A stretch of DNA of 64,000 nucleotides from Mycobacterium sp. 852002-10029_SCH5224772 (GTDB taxonomy: Bacteria > Actinomycetota > Actinomycetes > Mycobacteriales > Mycobacteriaceae). Made by a program: the position numbers and the translations under genes. The notes under the pieces are model-generated. The model saw only the letters and a program-made list of their open reading frames with translations. It was not told the origin of the DNA and searched no databases. Of the stretch, positions 26,284 through 36,339 are shown one piece after another. The stretch lies in contig NZ_LZHT01000091.1 of the NCBI RefSeq assembly GCF_001667315.1, positions 1-64,000 on the forward strand, read 5' to 3'. How positions within the stretch are numbered: position 1 is the stretch's first letter; every line of letters starts with the position of its first letter.

Positions 26284-26961
26284 ATGGATGTCGAGCCCCT
26301 GCTGCACTCGATTCCGCCGCTCGCGGTCTACGCGGTGGTCGGCGGTGTGGTCGGGATCGAGAGCCTGGGCATTCCGCTGCCCGGCGAAATCGTGTTGGTG
26401 ACCGCGGCGCTGATGTCGTCGCATCATGACCTGGCCGTCAATCCGATCGGGGTCGGCGTCGCGGCGGTGATCGGCGCGGTGATCGGGGATTCGATCGGTT
26501 ACGCGATCGGGCGCCGGTTCGGCATGCCGCTGTTCGACCGGCTCGGCCGGCGGTTCCCGAAACATTTCGGTCCCGGACACGTCGCGCTGGCCGAAAGGCT
26601 GTTCAACCGGTGGGGCGCCCGGGCGGTCTTCTTGGGCCGGTTCATCGCGCTGTTGCGGATTTTGGCCGGGCCGCTGGCGGGCGCCCTGAAAATGCACTAT
26701 CCGCGGTTCCTGACGGCCAACGTCTCGGGCGCCATCTGCTGGGCGGGCGGCACCACCGCATTGGTGTACTTCGCCGGGATCGCGGCCGAACGCTGGCTGG
26801 AACGGTTCTCCTGGATCGGGCTGGTGGTCGCCGTGGTGGCCGGTCTCACCGCGGCAATCCTGTTGCGCGAGCGCACATCACGGGCGATCGCGGAATTGGA
26901 GGCCGAGCATCACCGCAAGGCCGGCGCCACGCAGGCCGCCGCGGAGGCCGACACGGTCTGA
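26284..26961 (+). CDS. DedA-family membrane protein
   Basis: A 225-residue protein with four or five membrane helices. DedA hallmarks are ESLGIPLPGEIVL near residue 26, GAVIGDSIGYAIGRRFG near 66, and FLGRFIALLRILAGPLAG near 117. DedA proteins act in undecaprenyl-phosphate or phospholipid flipping and membrane homeostasis. The last 30 residues are a charged tail. Convergent with the TetR gene. Confidence 0.9.
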   Translation: MDVEPLLHSIPPLAVYAVVGGVVGIESLGIPLPGEIVLVTAALMSSHHDLAVNPIGVGVAAVIGAVIGDSIGYAIGRRFGMPLFDRLGRRFPKHFGPGHVALAERLFNRWGARAVFLGRFIALLRILAGPLAGALKMHYPRFLTANVSGAICWAGGTTALVYFAGIAAERWLERFSWIGLVVAVVAGLTAAILLRERTSRAIAELEAEHHRKAGATQAAAEADTV

Positions 26962-27579
26962 CTAGACGGCCTCGCCGGTGTCCGCCACCAGCGGGGGCCG
27001 GTGTTCGTCGATCAGGCCGCCGGCCATTTTGCGGGCGCGCCGCGCGGCGTCGAGGTCCCCCACGGCGGCGAGGATGATGGCGCCCTTCATCAGGATGTGC
27101 CAGGACGAGGCGAAGTCCTCGACGTCGGTCAAGCCCGCCGCTGCGGCGCGGCGGCGCACGATGTCGCGAACGTGGTCGATGTGGGTGATGCAGGCCTGTC
27201 CCGCCGGATGGTCCGGTCCCACCTCGAGTAGGACGTTGATGAACGAGCAGCCTTCGTATCCGTCGCGCAGCTGGAACCAGTCGTGCATGACGTCGAAGAT
27301 CGCCAGCAACTGTTCCTCGGGGGTGGTGCCGCGCCGCCGCGACTGCTCCTCGATCAAACCGTGGGTCCAGAGCTCCTCGCGACGCTCCAGCACGGCCAGC
27401 ACGAGGTCGTCCTTGGTGGCGAAATGGCGGTACAGCGTCGCCTTGGCGACGCCGGCCCGGCCGATCACCTCGTCGGTGCCCACGGCGCGGATGCCACGTC
27501 GGCTGAACAGCTCATATGCGGCGGCCAGCACACGTTCCCGAGCCGACGTCGCGGGTGTCCCGACATCGGAAGTTGTCAT
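26962..27579 (-). CDS. TetR-family regulator
   Basis: A 205-residue regulator. The HTH is IRAVGTDEVIGRAGVAKATL followed by YRHFATKDDL. The ligand domain (FQLRDGYEGCSFINVLLEVG) resembles the TetR_C group of mycobacteria that control lipid or drug-resistance genes. An AGACAG-N6-CTGTCT operator and a second palindrome lie in its 154-bp upstream region. Confidence 0.88.
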   Translation of the reverse strand: MTTSDVGTPATSARERVLAAAYELFSRRGIRAVGTDEVIGRAGVAKATLYRHFATKDDLVLAVLERREELWTHGLIEEQSRRRGTTPEEQLLAIFDVMHDWFQLRDGYEGCSFINVLLEVGPDHPAGQACITHIDHVRDIVRRRAAAAGLTDVEDFASSWHILMKGAIILAAVGDLDAARRARKMAGGLIDEHRPPLVADTGEAV

Positions 27580-27613
27580 ACAGGCCTTACCGTACTCTTA
27601 GCGCTGACCCTGT

Positions 27614-27631
27614 AGACAGACCGCCCTGTCT
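27614..27631. promoter_or_regulatory. TetR-type operator AGACAG-N6-CTGTCT
   Basis: An exact inverted repeat AGACAG/CTGTCT with a 6-base centre lies 35 bp upstream of the TetR gene start, in the divergent promoter region. A second palindrome TGTCT-TC-AGACA (27667-27678) shares the AGACA half. Autoregulation and control of the STAS gene are the simplest reading. Confidence 0.6.
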
Positions 27632-27733
27632 CGTTATACAAATGAGATTCGCATCCGCGAACAGTCTGTCTTCAGACAATAGGACGGGCATCCTTTGCGG
27701 CGTCGTGGACGCCGGCCGATTAGGGGGTCCCTC

Positions 27734-28171
27734 GTGAACTCAGCCATTGCGGAACAATTGCCCACCACCCATCTGATGCTCAGCACCAAGCTGGTCTATG
27801 AGCTGGGCGATCCCAACAGCAGGCTGCGGGCCACCGCCGATCGCAGCGGCCCGGCGGTGCTGATCTACGCGGGGGGCGAGATCGATGCGTGCAATGAGCA
27901 CACCTGGCGCCACCTGGTCAGCGAGGCGGCCGGCGTCGTCACCGCGCCCGGCCCGTTCGTCGTCGACGTCACCGGCCTGGAGTTCATGGGTTGCTGCGCG
28001 TTCGCGGCGCTCGCCGACGAGGCGAAGCGCTGCCAGCAGCGCGGCATCGATCTGAGGCTGGTGAGCTGCGAGCCGATCGTCGCTCGGATCGTCGACGCGT
28101 GCGGGCTCAGCGGTGTGCTGCCCATCTACCCCACCGTCGACTCCGCGTTGTCCGCGGCCGCACGCTGGTAA
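27734..28171 (+). CDS. STAS-domain protein (anti-anti-sigma-like)
   Basis: A 145-residue STAS protein. The core reads IYAGGEIDACNEHTWRHLV then VVDVTGLEFMGCCAFAAL. In classical anti-sigma antagonists the segment is DSSG, with a phosphorylated serine. Here it is MGCCA, so the phospho-site is replaced by cysteine. GTG 27734 is chosen as start. It is divergent from the TetR gene. Confidence 0.83.
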   Translation: MNSAIAEQLPTTHLMLSTKLVYELGDPNSRLRATADRSGPAVLIYAGGEIDACNEHTWRHLVSEAAGVVTAPGPFVVDVTGLEFMGCCAFAALADEAKRCQQRGIDLRLVSCEPIVARIVDACGLSGVLPIYPTVDSALSAAARW

Positions 28172-28209
28172 CCAGACGGCCCTGGCCCTGCTCGGCCGTC
28201 ACCGGCTGA

Positions 28210-29295
28210 ATGAGCGGCCCTCCCACCGTCGGCGCGGAGGAGGAGTTCCTTCTCGTCGACCCGCGAACCGGTGAGCCGTCCCCGCAGAACGCCGCGGTGG
28301 CGGCAGAAGCCGAGCGGCGGGGAGTCACGCTGCAGCTGGAACTGAGCAGCTGCCAGGTGGAAACCACCTCCGGGGTGGCGGCAAGCGGCGCCGAGCTCGG
28401 TGAGGAACTGCGCGCGCTGCGGCGCACCGCTGCGCAGGCCGCGCAGGCCGTCGGCGTCCAGCTGCTGGCCTGCGGGCTTCCGCCGGCCACCCCGCACGAG
28501 TTTCCGGTCACCGACACCCCGCGCTACCGCCGGATCGGCGAAGAGTTCGGGATGATCGCCCACGAGCAAGGCGTCTGCGGGTGCCATGTGCACGTGGAGG
28601 TGCCCGACCGTGCCGCGGCCATCCATGTCAGCAATTGGCTGCGGCCGTGGCTGCCGTCACTGCTTGCGCTGTCGGCCAATTCGCGGGTGTACCGCAACGC
28701 CGACAGCGGTTACGCGAGCTGGCGCAGCGTGCTGTGGCGACGCTGGCCGGCCGCCGGAGCGCCACCGTTTTTCGTCTCGCCCGACGAATACGACGACGCG
28801 GTGCGCATGCTGGTCGACACCGGGGTGATCCTCGACAGGGACATGATCTATTGGGACGTGCGCCCTTCGGCCGAATTTCCGACGGTGGAGGTCCGCGTGG
28901 CCGACGTGCCGGCCACGGTCGATGAAACCGTGCTGCTTGCCACCCTGATCAGGGCCGCCGTGATGACGGCGCTCGACTCACCCGACGACGCCGGGCGGCT
29001 GCCGCCGGGCGCGCTGCGCGCGGCGTATTGGAAGGCGGCCCACGACGGATTGTCCGGGCACACACTCGATCTGGTCCATGGCCGTGGCGCGGTGCCGGCG
29101 CGTGAGCAGCTGGGATCGCTGGTGCAACGGGTGCGCCCGGCGCTGGAGTCGCTGGGTGAGTACGAGCACGTTGTCCACGAACTCGACCGCGTCGCGGCCC
29201 GTGGCAACGGGGCGATGCGTCAGCTGCGGGCGTGGCGCAGACGCGGCGAGGTGAGCGACGTCATCACCGAAGCCGCCGTCGCCACGCTGAGTTGA
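28210..29295 (+). CDS. Glutamate-cysteine ligase type 2 (YbdK family)
   Basis: A 361-residue carboxylate-amine ligase of the GCS2 group. Motifs are VGAEEEFLLVDPRTG at the N-terminus, LSSCQVETTSG near 50, and GCHVHVEVPD near 120. ATG 28210 fits. E. coli YbdK has weak gamma-glutamylcysteine synthetase activity. Mycobacteria use mycothiol, so the true substrate here is uncertain. Confidence 0.88.
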   Translation: MSGPPTVGAEEEFLLVDPRTGEPSPQNAAVAAEAERRGVTLQLELSSCQVETTSGVAASGAELGEELRALRRTAAQAAQAVGVQLLACGLPPATPHEFPVTDTPRYRRIGEEFGMIAHEQGVCGCHVHVEVPDRAAAIHVSNWLRPWLPSLLALSANSRVYRNADSGYASWRSVLWRRWPAAGAPPFFVSPDEYDDAVRMLVDTGVILDRDMIYWDVRPSAEFPTVEVRVADVPATVDETVLLATLIRAAVMTALDSPDDAGRLPPGALRAAYWKAAHDGLSGHTLDLVHGRGAVPAREQLGSLVQRVRPALESLGEYEHVVHELDRVAARGNGAMRQLRAWRRRGEVSDVITEAAVATLS

Positions 29296-29333
29296 GCAGG
29301 AGTGTCAATCGCGTTGCCACGCAGGGCTTCTCG

Positions 29334-30119
29334 TCAGGCGACCGCGAGCAGCCGATACAGCCCGATCAGGCCCACGACTACGATGATCGCGCGCAGTGCG
29401 TTGCCCGATAGCCGGCGCCCGTAACGCGCCCCGAGCAGCCCGCCGACCAGCGAGCCTGCCGCGATCAGCCCGGCGGCCGGCCAGCTGATCCGATCGAATG
29501 CCGCGGCCGTATAGGCAACCGCGGCAACCACATTCACCGCCAGAGCCAACAGGTTTTTGGCCGCGTTCATGCGCTGCACCGACTCCGGCAGCAACGCCCC
29601 CATCAGGCCGACCAACAGGATGCCTTGCGCGGCGGTGAAGTAGCCGCCGTAGACGCCGACGGCGAACGTGCCGAACACGAGCGCGGCCATCCGACGGGGG
29701 CTGACGTGCTCGGGCGAGCGGCCCGCCACCTCGGCGCGCCGAGCGGTCCACGCCTGGATCCGCGGCCCGATCACCACCAGCGCCAACGCCAATACGAGCA
29801 GCACCGGCACGATCTCGACGAACACCTTCTCGGGTAGGTGCAACAACAGATAGGCGCCCAGCGCCGCGCCGGCCAGCGAGGCCGGGAGCTGCCAGCGCAA
29901 CCGATCCCATTGACCGCGCAACTCGGCCCGATAACCCCAGGTGCCCGAGACGCTACCGGCGACCAGACCCGTCGCGTTCGACATGGTGGCCGTCACCGGC
30001 GGGAAGCCGAGCGCGACCAGGGTCGGGAAGGTGATCAGGGTGCCGGAGCCGACCAGCGCGTTGATCGCACCAGCACCCAGCCCGGCCAGACATATGAGAA
30101 ACATCTGAAGTGGCGACAC
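29334..30119 (-). CDS. TauE/SafE-family anion transporter
   Basis: A 261-residue integral membrane protein with about eight helices in two similar halves. Family features are GAGAINALVGSGTLITFPTL in the first half and GVYGGYFTAAQGILLVGLMG in the second. TauE/SafE proteins export sulfite or organosulfur anions. It starts with GTG 30119. It is downstream of the catalase-like gene on the same strand with a 66-bp gap. Confidence 0.87.
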   Translation of the reverse strand: MSPLQMFLICLAGLGAGAINALVGSGTLITFPTLVALGFPPVTATMSNATGLVAGSVSGTWGYRAELRGQWDRLRWQLPASLAGAALGAYLLLHLPEKVFVEIVPVLLVLALALVVIGPRIQAWTARRAEVAGRSPEHVSPRRMAALVFGTFAVGVYGGYFTAAQGILLVGLMGALLPESVQRMNAAKNLLALAVNVVAAVAYTAAAFDRISWPAAGLIAAGSLVGGLLGARYGRRLSGNALRAIIVVVGLIGLYRLLAVA

Positions 30120-30185
30120 CGAAGAAAAACCCTAGTCTGCCGCCGATTTCGGCGCGAGGTGACGATCGTCACCGGCGCTCCCCGG

Positions 30186-31127
30186 TCAGGCCGGCGGAGC
30201 TTCGGCGCCGCGCTCCACGCCGGTGCGCAGCTTGACCGACGCCGAATACGCCAGGGTTCGAAACCGCAGGACCGGATCGTCGGAGGGTTCGATGCCGCCG
30301 GTCACCCGCATCGGGTCGAACACCACGATGTCGCCGCCGTGCTCACGCTCGGTGTCCGCAGCGGTGATCTCCAGGGTGCCGACGGTGACGATCTGGGTGC
30401 TCTGCCAGGCCGCCGATGGGTCCACCGTCGAGTCGGTGGGCCCGGCGATCTGCACCCGGAAGTCGAACCGTACGGGGCCGCCGGCCAGCCGCGCCTTCAG
30501 CTCGTCGGTGAGGAAGTCTGGATCCTTGTTGTGGGCGTCGGAGGCCGACAGGTAGTCCTCGGATGTCGTCGGAACCAGGTGGTAGCGAACGAATCTGGCG
30601 CTGCCGTCGGCGGCGACCCAACGGAACGCGTGCAAGCCGTGGTATTCGGTGGTGGCGTAGCTGGCGGGAATCCGGTTGGCCTCGCGCAGGATGGGCAACG
30701 CGCCGAGCAGCCCCGGATGGGTGAGCAGGTGTTTGGCCATGCGCAGCGGCGTCGTCAGGCCGGGCCGCATCGCCTTGAGCAGATCGATGAAGCCGTCCGG
30801 CGTGCTGGAGACGAAGAGCCGGGCGGTCTGCGTCGAGACGTCGGTGGTGGAGCCGTCGGGCAGGGTGAACTTCACCGCCAGCCCGCGCACGCCGGGCCGA
30901 CCGTCGCGCTGCTTGGGATTACCCGAGCCGTTGGAGAAGCGGACCAGCGCCGGGACAGGTGAGCCGTCGAGATATCTTGCACGCGAGAGCATCACCGCGT
31001 CGGGGGTTGCGGTGAACGTGCCGCGATACAGGGTGCCTTTGGCGTGCAATGCGCGACAGCCGGGCTGAGCACCCCCGGCACCCCGGATCGCCTCGATCGC
31101 TTGGTCAGGGGTAAGTCCGCCGCTCAT
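30186..31127 (-). CDS. Catalase-related peroxidase (MAP2744c-like)
   Basis: A 313-residue small heme peroxidase of the catalase fold. The heme-side features are ALHAKGTLYRGTF with the distal His, VRFSNGSGNPKQRD near residue 65, and VRGLAVKF. A distal proximal-tyrosine region is PVLRFRTLAYSASVKLRTG. It is much shorter than monofunctional catalases, lacking their wrapping and C-terminal domains. A protein of this type from M. avium subsp. paratuberculosis is an organic peroxidase, as I recall. It would detoxify peroxides. Confidence 0.88.
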   Translation of the reverse strand: MSGGLTPDQAIEAIRGAGGAQPGCRALHAKGTLYRGTFTATPDAVMLSRARYLDGSPVPALVRFSNGSGNPKQRDGRPGVRGLAVKFTLPDGSTTDVSTQTARLFVSSTPDGFIDLLKAMRPGLTTPLRMAKHLLTHPGLLGALPILREANRIPASYATTEYHGLHAFRWVAADGSARFVRYHLVPTTSEDYLSASDAHNKDPDFLTDELKARLAGGPVRFDFRVQIAGPTDSTVDPSAAWQSTQIVTVGTLEITAADTEREHGGDIVVFDPMRVTGGIEPSDDPVLRFRTLAYSASVKLRTGVERGAEAPPA

Positions 31128-31162
31128 GGACGAATCTTAGTGGCATTTGAATCCCAGTGGTA

Positions 31163-31954
31163 TCAGGTGGGAAAGCCGAACAGTTCGACGACGCCGTGAT
31201 CGCGACCCGCGGTATAGCCGCCGTCGACGGCGATGGCCTGACCGCTGACGAACGAGGCGTCGGGAGACAGCAGGAAGGCGGCCATGGCCGCGATCTCGTC
31301 GGGCTGGCCGAGCCGCTGCAGCGCGTGTTCCTTGGTGATCGAGGCGAGCGGGCCCTCCATGCCGGGAATGCTGAAGACGCTGTGCGCCATGGGCGTTTCG
31401 ATGAAGCCGGGGCAGATGACGTTCGCCCGGATGCCGCTCGGCCCGTAGTCGAGGGCAATGTTCTTGGTGAGCAGCACGACGCCGCCCTTGGCCGCGTTGT
31501 AGGAGCTGCCGCCGGCGGTGCCTTCCAAGCCTTCGACACTGGCGACGGTCACGATCGAGCCCCGTTCACCGTCGGCCCGCGGTTGTTCGATCATCCTGGC
31601 CAGAGCCGCCTTGGCGACCAGGAAGGTGCCAGTGAGGTTGATCCCGATCACCCGGTCCCATTCGGAGCGGTCGAGCAGGTGCACCGGGCCTCCCCCGGCG
31701 ACACCGGCGGCGTGGAAGACGCCGTCGAGGCGGCCCGGCACGGCGGCCAGCGCCGCGGCGATCGCGGCTTCGTCGGTCACGTCGGCGGGCACGAAGGTGA
31801 ACCGCGGGCCCAGGTCGTCGGGCGGTGCGGCCAGGTCGGCGCCGACAACGGTGCCGCCCTCGGCCAATAGCCGCCGCGCGGTGGCCAACCCGATTCCGGA
31901 GGCGGCGCCGGTCACGACGAAGGTGCGGGCACGAGCGCGGTCGGGGTTCACCAT
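31163..31954 (-). CDS. Short-chain dehydrogenase/reductase
   Basis: A 263-residue SDR. The cofactor motif is [17 protein letters not shown], the N-A-G-type segment is HAAGVAGGG, and Ser and Y-x3-K appear as [11 protein letters not shown] and YNAAKGG. ATG 31954 has AAGGA upstream and is preferred over the longer start. The substrate is unknown. It is divergent from the 32167 gene. Confidence 0.87.
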   Translation of the reverse strand: MVNPDRARARTFVVTGAASGIGLATARRLLAEGGTVVGADLAAPPDDLGPRFTFVPADVTDEAAIAAALAAVPGRLDGVFHAAGVAGGGPVHLLDRSEWDRVIGINLTGTFLVAKAALARMIEQPRADGERGSIVTVASVEGLEGTAGGSSYNAAKGGVVLLTKNIALDYGPSGIRANVICPGFIETPMAHSVFSIPGMEGPLASITKEHALQRLGQPDEIAAMAAFLLSPDASFVSGQAIAVDGGYTAGRDHGVVELFGFPT

Positions 31955-32166
31955 GTCGAATCCTTGTCGGGTGGGTCGGTCGGGCGGCCCCGTCATGGTG
32001 ACACATCGCCTCGGGATCGGTTCGCGGATACCGAATTTCTCCTCAAACCCGTTCGGGCCCTTACATTTCCGAAACCCGCCACCCCTGCTTGGACTTTGCT
32101 CCTGTTACCGGAGGACGATAGGGCCACGCTCGAATCCCGCGCCGCCCGAGAGAGTTAGGATCAACG

Positions 32167-32775
32167 ATGTCAACGACTCAGCCGCAGGCGTCTTTTCCAG
32201 CCACTGGCTCGAGACACCCAGCCGGTTGGTGGTGCGGGGCGCTCAGCGCGGCCGCCGTGGCCGCGGTCGTCGTCCTGGCCGGCACCGAAGCGACGGCCCG
32301 GATAGCGCTGACATCCGGCGAGGCGATCGCCATCGCGCAGGGCGTTTCGGTCACCCCCGCGCCCGGCTGGACGCTGGGAAACCGCGGCCCGAACTGGGTG
32401 GCGCTGAACAACGCTGACACCAGCGCGCAGATGCGGATCACGGTCAAACAAGCCGGCGGCACGGACGCCGCCGCGGTTCTGCAATCCGACATCGATCAGT
32501 TCACCCGCGGTGCGTCGGCCATCTTGACCGGTGTGAATCGCTTGAGCGCGCCCGACACCAGGCCGCTGGTGGGACCTAACTTCCAGCAGGAAGCGTCCGT
32601 CAACTACACGGCCAATGTGGTGCACCCGCAGGGCGCGATTCCGGTGATCGGCACGTTCACCGAGCTGCTGAACACCTCGGATGGCCGCTCGGCGTTCATC
32701 GACTTCCGCCAAAACGGCGGCGCAACCACCCAGGCCGCGGGCGACGGCGGAACGATGATCGGCTCGATGGAATGA
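32167..32775 (+). CDS. Membrane-anchored mycobacterial protein, unknown function
   Basis: A 202-residue protein. An N-terminal helix (CGALSAAAVAAVVVLAG, residues 23-40) is a signal anchor. The rest, outside the membrane, is beta-rich and neutral (GVSVTPAPGWTLGNRGPNWV). This pattern is common in mycobacterial exported proteins with no known role. It is followed, after a hairpin, by the FadD-type gene. Confidence 0.7.
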   Translation: MSTTQPQASFPATGSRHPAGWWCGALSAAAVAAVVVLAGTEATARIALTSGEAIAIAQGVSVTPAPGWTLGNRGPNWVALNNADTSAQMRITVKQAGGTDAAAVLQSDIDQFTRGASAILTGVNRLSAPDTRPLVGPNFQQEASVNYTANVVHPQGAIPVIGTFTELLNTSDGRSAFIDFRQNGGATTQAAGDGGTMIGSME

Positions 32776-32790
32776 GGCCCTAACCGCTCA

Positions 32791-32817
32791 CGCCCGCGAG
32801 GGTCGGCTTCGCGGGCG
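32791..32817 (+). terminator. Possible hairpin terminator
   Basis: CGCCCGCGA and TCGCGGGCG form a perfect 9-bp stem with a 9-base loop, between the stop of the membrane-anchored gene and the ligase start. No T-run follows, as is usual in mycobacteria. It could also be an attenuator. Confidence 0.4.
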
Positions 32818-32865
32818 CAGAACCGACCGCGTAGAAAATGGAGCAAACCGATCGCGGAGGGGTTC

Positions 32866-34431
<1,566 letters not shown>

Positions 34432-34441
34432 GCGCGGTCGG

Positions 34442-35272
34442 CTACAGCCGTCCCTCAACGCGCAGTTCCGGATGCACCCAATCGGGTGAGCGGCGTTCCT
34501 TGAACGAGCGGAAGCCCTCGATCGCCTCGGCGTCCGACAGGCTGGCGGTCATGCCGATCCGGTCATAGAGGCCCAGGTAGCTGTCGATGCTGGACTTGAT
34601 GACACCGCGGGCGCGCGGCGCGGTCCGAGAGCATTGCGCGAGTACGTCTTTCGCGGCCTCCAGCAGGCCTTCGTGCGGCACCACCCGGGTGACCAGACCC
34701 CAGTCGAGGGCTTCGACCGCTGTCAGCACCCGCCCGGTGAACATCAGATCGCGGGTGCGCACCGGCCCGATGACGCGGGTGAGCATCTGACTGTAGTAGG
34801 TGTCGGCGTAGCCGCGGAACAACTCGGGCACCCGGAAGGTCGCCCGATCGCTCACCACCGACAGGTCGCTGCACAGCGCGATCTGGAACCCGCCGCCCTG
34901 GCACAGCCCGTTGACGGCGGAGACGATCGGCTTGGCGGAGGTCCGCACCGCGTCGAACGGGGTCACGTCCATGCCCAGCGCCGAACCGAAGGTGATCCAG
35001 TTGTCCTCGCCTCCCCCGCCGCCCATGTCGCCGCCGGGCGCGAAGACGTCGCCGGTTCCGGTGAGCACCAGCCCGGCGAGATCCGGGTCCTCGTTGAGAC
35101 GTCCCACGGCATAACGGATTCCGAAGTACATCGCCGGACTCAGGGCGTTGCGCGCTTCGGGACGGTCGATGGTGCACACCGCGATCGGTCCCTGGCGCTC
35201 GAAGCGCAGGTACGGCGTGCCCAACCAATCGCCGTCGGGGGGCCGGGGGGTGCTTGGGGGGTTCTGCGCCAC
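34442..35272 (-). CDS. Enoyl-CoA hydratase/isomerase
   Basis: A 276-residue crotonase-fold protein. Family features are AVCTIDRPEARNALSPAMY, the oxyanion loop with APGGDMG and VNGLCQGGGFQIALCSDLSV. The first catalytic glutamate position holds FRVPELFRGY, with a Glu present. GTG 35272 is the start. A palindrome 50 bp upstream is a likely operator. Confidence 0.88.
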   Translation of the reverse strand: MAQNPPSTPRPPDGDWLGTPYLRFERQGPIAVCTIDRPEARNALSPAMYFGIRYAVGRLNEDPDLAGLVLTGTGDVFAPGGDMGGGGGEDNWITFGSALGMDVTPFDAVRTSAKPIVSAVNGLCQGGGFQIALCSDLSVVSDRATFRVPELFRGYADTYYSQMLTRVIGPVRTRDLMFTGRVLTAVEALDWGLVTRVVPHEGLLEAAKDVLAQCSRTAPRARGVIKSSIDSYLGLYDRIGMTASLSDAEAIEGFRSFKERRSPDWVHPELRVEGRL

Positions 35273-35324
35273 GCGATTCCTCTCGGGTCGGCGCCGCCGC
35301 GGATTCGCCGCGGCGCAACCCCGC

Positions 35325-35343
35325 TACTGTAGCGCTTACAGTA
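35325..35343. promoter_or_regulatory. Perfect palindrome TACTGTA-N5-TACAGTA
   Basis: A 7-bp inverted repeat with a GCGCT centre lies 52 bp upstream of the enoyl-CoA hydratase start and 18 bp after the end of the upstream gene. It looks like a TetR- or FadR-type operator that would control the hydratase. Confidence 0.55.
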
Positions 35344-35360
35344 TCCGCGGGGACGGCCGC

Positions 35361-35654
35361 CTACACGTACGGCAGCGTGACCGTCTCGGCGGTCGCGGAC
35401 GCATCGGCGACCACCGTGGCGTGTTTGGCCTGCAGGGCGGACGTGGCGTCTCCCACCGGCTTGTCGCAGAATCGGCAGAGCGTCGTGAAGTTCGGCTGCT
35501 CGTCTTCGTCGGGCCAGAACCGGCGCGGCCCCACCTGGGCCCCCGGGTCGAACTGCACCGCCTGATGCGGGGCGTCTTTGAGGATCCTGCCGGCGGGATG
35601 GCCCTGCGGGCATTCGAGTTTGAGCATGCCGATGCCCTCTTGATTGCCGGCCAT
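35361..35654 (-). CDS. Small zinc-ribbon-like protein
   Basis: A 97-residue protein. The cysteines are arranged as LECPQGHPAG, a C-x3-H pair, and LCRFCDKPVG, a C-x2-C pair, which would make one zinc ribbon. The C-terminus is Ala- and Thr-rich. The ATG has a GAGAGGA site upstream. No function is known. Confidence 0.65.
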   Translation of the reverse strand: MAGNQEGIGMLKLECPQGHPAGRILKDAPHQAVQFDPGAQVGPRRFWPDEDEQPNFTTLCRFCDKPVGDATSALQAKHATVVADASATAETVTLPYV

Positions 35655-35683
35655 GGTTCACAGTCCTCTCTGGTGCGCGCTTG

Positions 35684-36121
35684 TCATTGCAGGATCCGCG
35701 CGAGCTTGCGCCAGCGCCGATGCCGGTGGCGAAACATCAGCCGGACGAAGGCGCGGGTCGCCAGCCCATGCAGGCCATCGTCGGTTTCGATCTCGTCGGT
35801 GTAGCGGCAGCTGCGCTCGTCGATGGGTTCGAACGTCAGCCTGTGATTCCAGGTACGGACGGGTCCGCCGTGCTCGTTGGTGTAGATCTCGGTCGGCTCG
35901 AGTCGCTTGATGGTGAGGTGATGCGTCCAGGCCGGGATTACGCCGAACCACCAGAACCGCGCCGATCCCTGCGTACCGACCTCGATGCGCTCGGGCACAT
36001 CGAGCCGGTAGATCCGCAGCACTGGGCTCAGCACGTGCCGCATCAGCTCGGGTTTGCGCGCCAACGCCGACGCGGTCTCCACCGGGATCGGCAGCTCGGT
36101 AGTTAGGGTTACCTTACTCAC
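35684..36121 (-). CDS. SRPBCC-family protein
   Basis: A 145-residue protein of the START/SRPBCC ligand-binding fold. It begins MSKVTLTTELPIPVETASAL and includes TWNHRLTFEPIDERSCRYTD, typical of the polyketide-cyclase-like group. GTG 36121 is the start. It is the last chromosomal gene before the integrated element; its promoter side faces the attachment repeat. Confidence 0.75.
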   Translation of the reverse strand: MSKVTLTTELPIPVETASALARKPELMRHVLSPVLRIYRLDVPERIEVGTQGSARFWWFGVIPAWTHHLTIKRLEPTEIYTNEHGGPVRTWNHRLTFEPIDERSCRYTDEIETDDGLHGLATRAFVRLMFRHRHRRWRKLARILQ

Positions 36122-36162
36122 GCTGTTATCGTGGCCCAGCGGGTGCGTTCAGGCAAGGGCAG

Positions 36163-36182
36163 TGGTCCCGGCTGGGATCGAA
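36163..36182. repeat. attL direct repeat (tRNA-Val 3' end copy)
   Basis: Twenty bases identical to the 3' end of the tRNA-Val(CAC) gene at 49288-49307, but with no tRNA body attached. This is the displaced original 3' end after integration. Confidence 0.85.
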
Positions 36183-36339
36183 TCAGCCGACATCGGATCC
36201 CCTCCACCACGAATTGACCTGCCGAAATAGGCCGTCTAGCTGCGCTTACATGCGATCTATGTGATATACAACAGTAGACCCAAGATGACTGGAATAGTAC
36301 ACCAGATCGCCACACAGATAGCACGAAAGGCCGCTCGAG

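Noticed and set aside
30186..31127. A full monofunctional catalase KatE
   Set aside because: The protein is only 313 residues and lacks the long N- and C-terminal regions of catalases.
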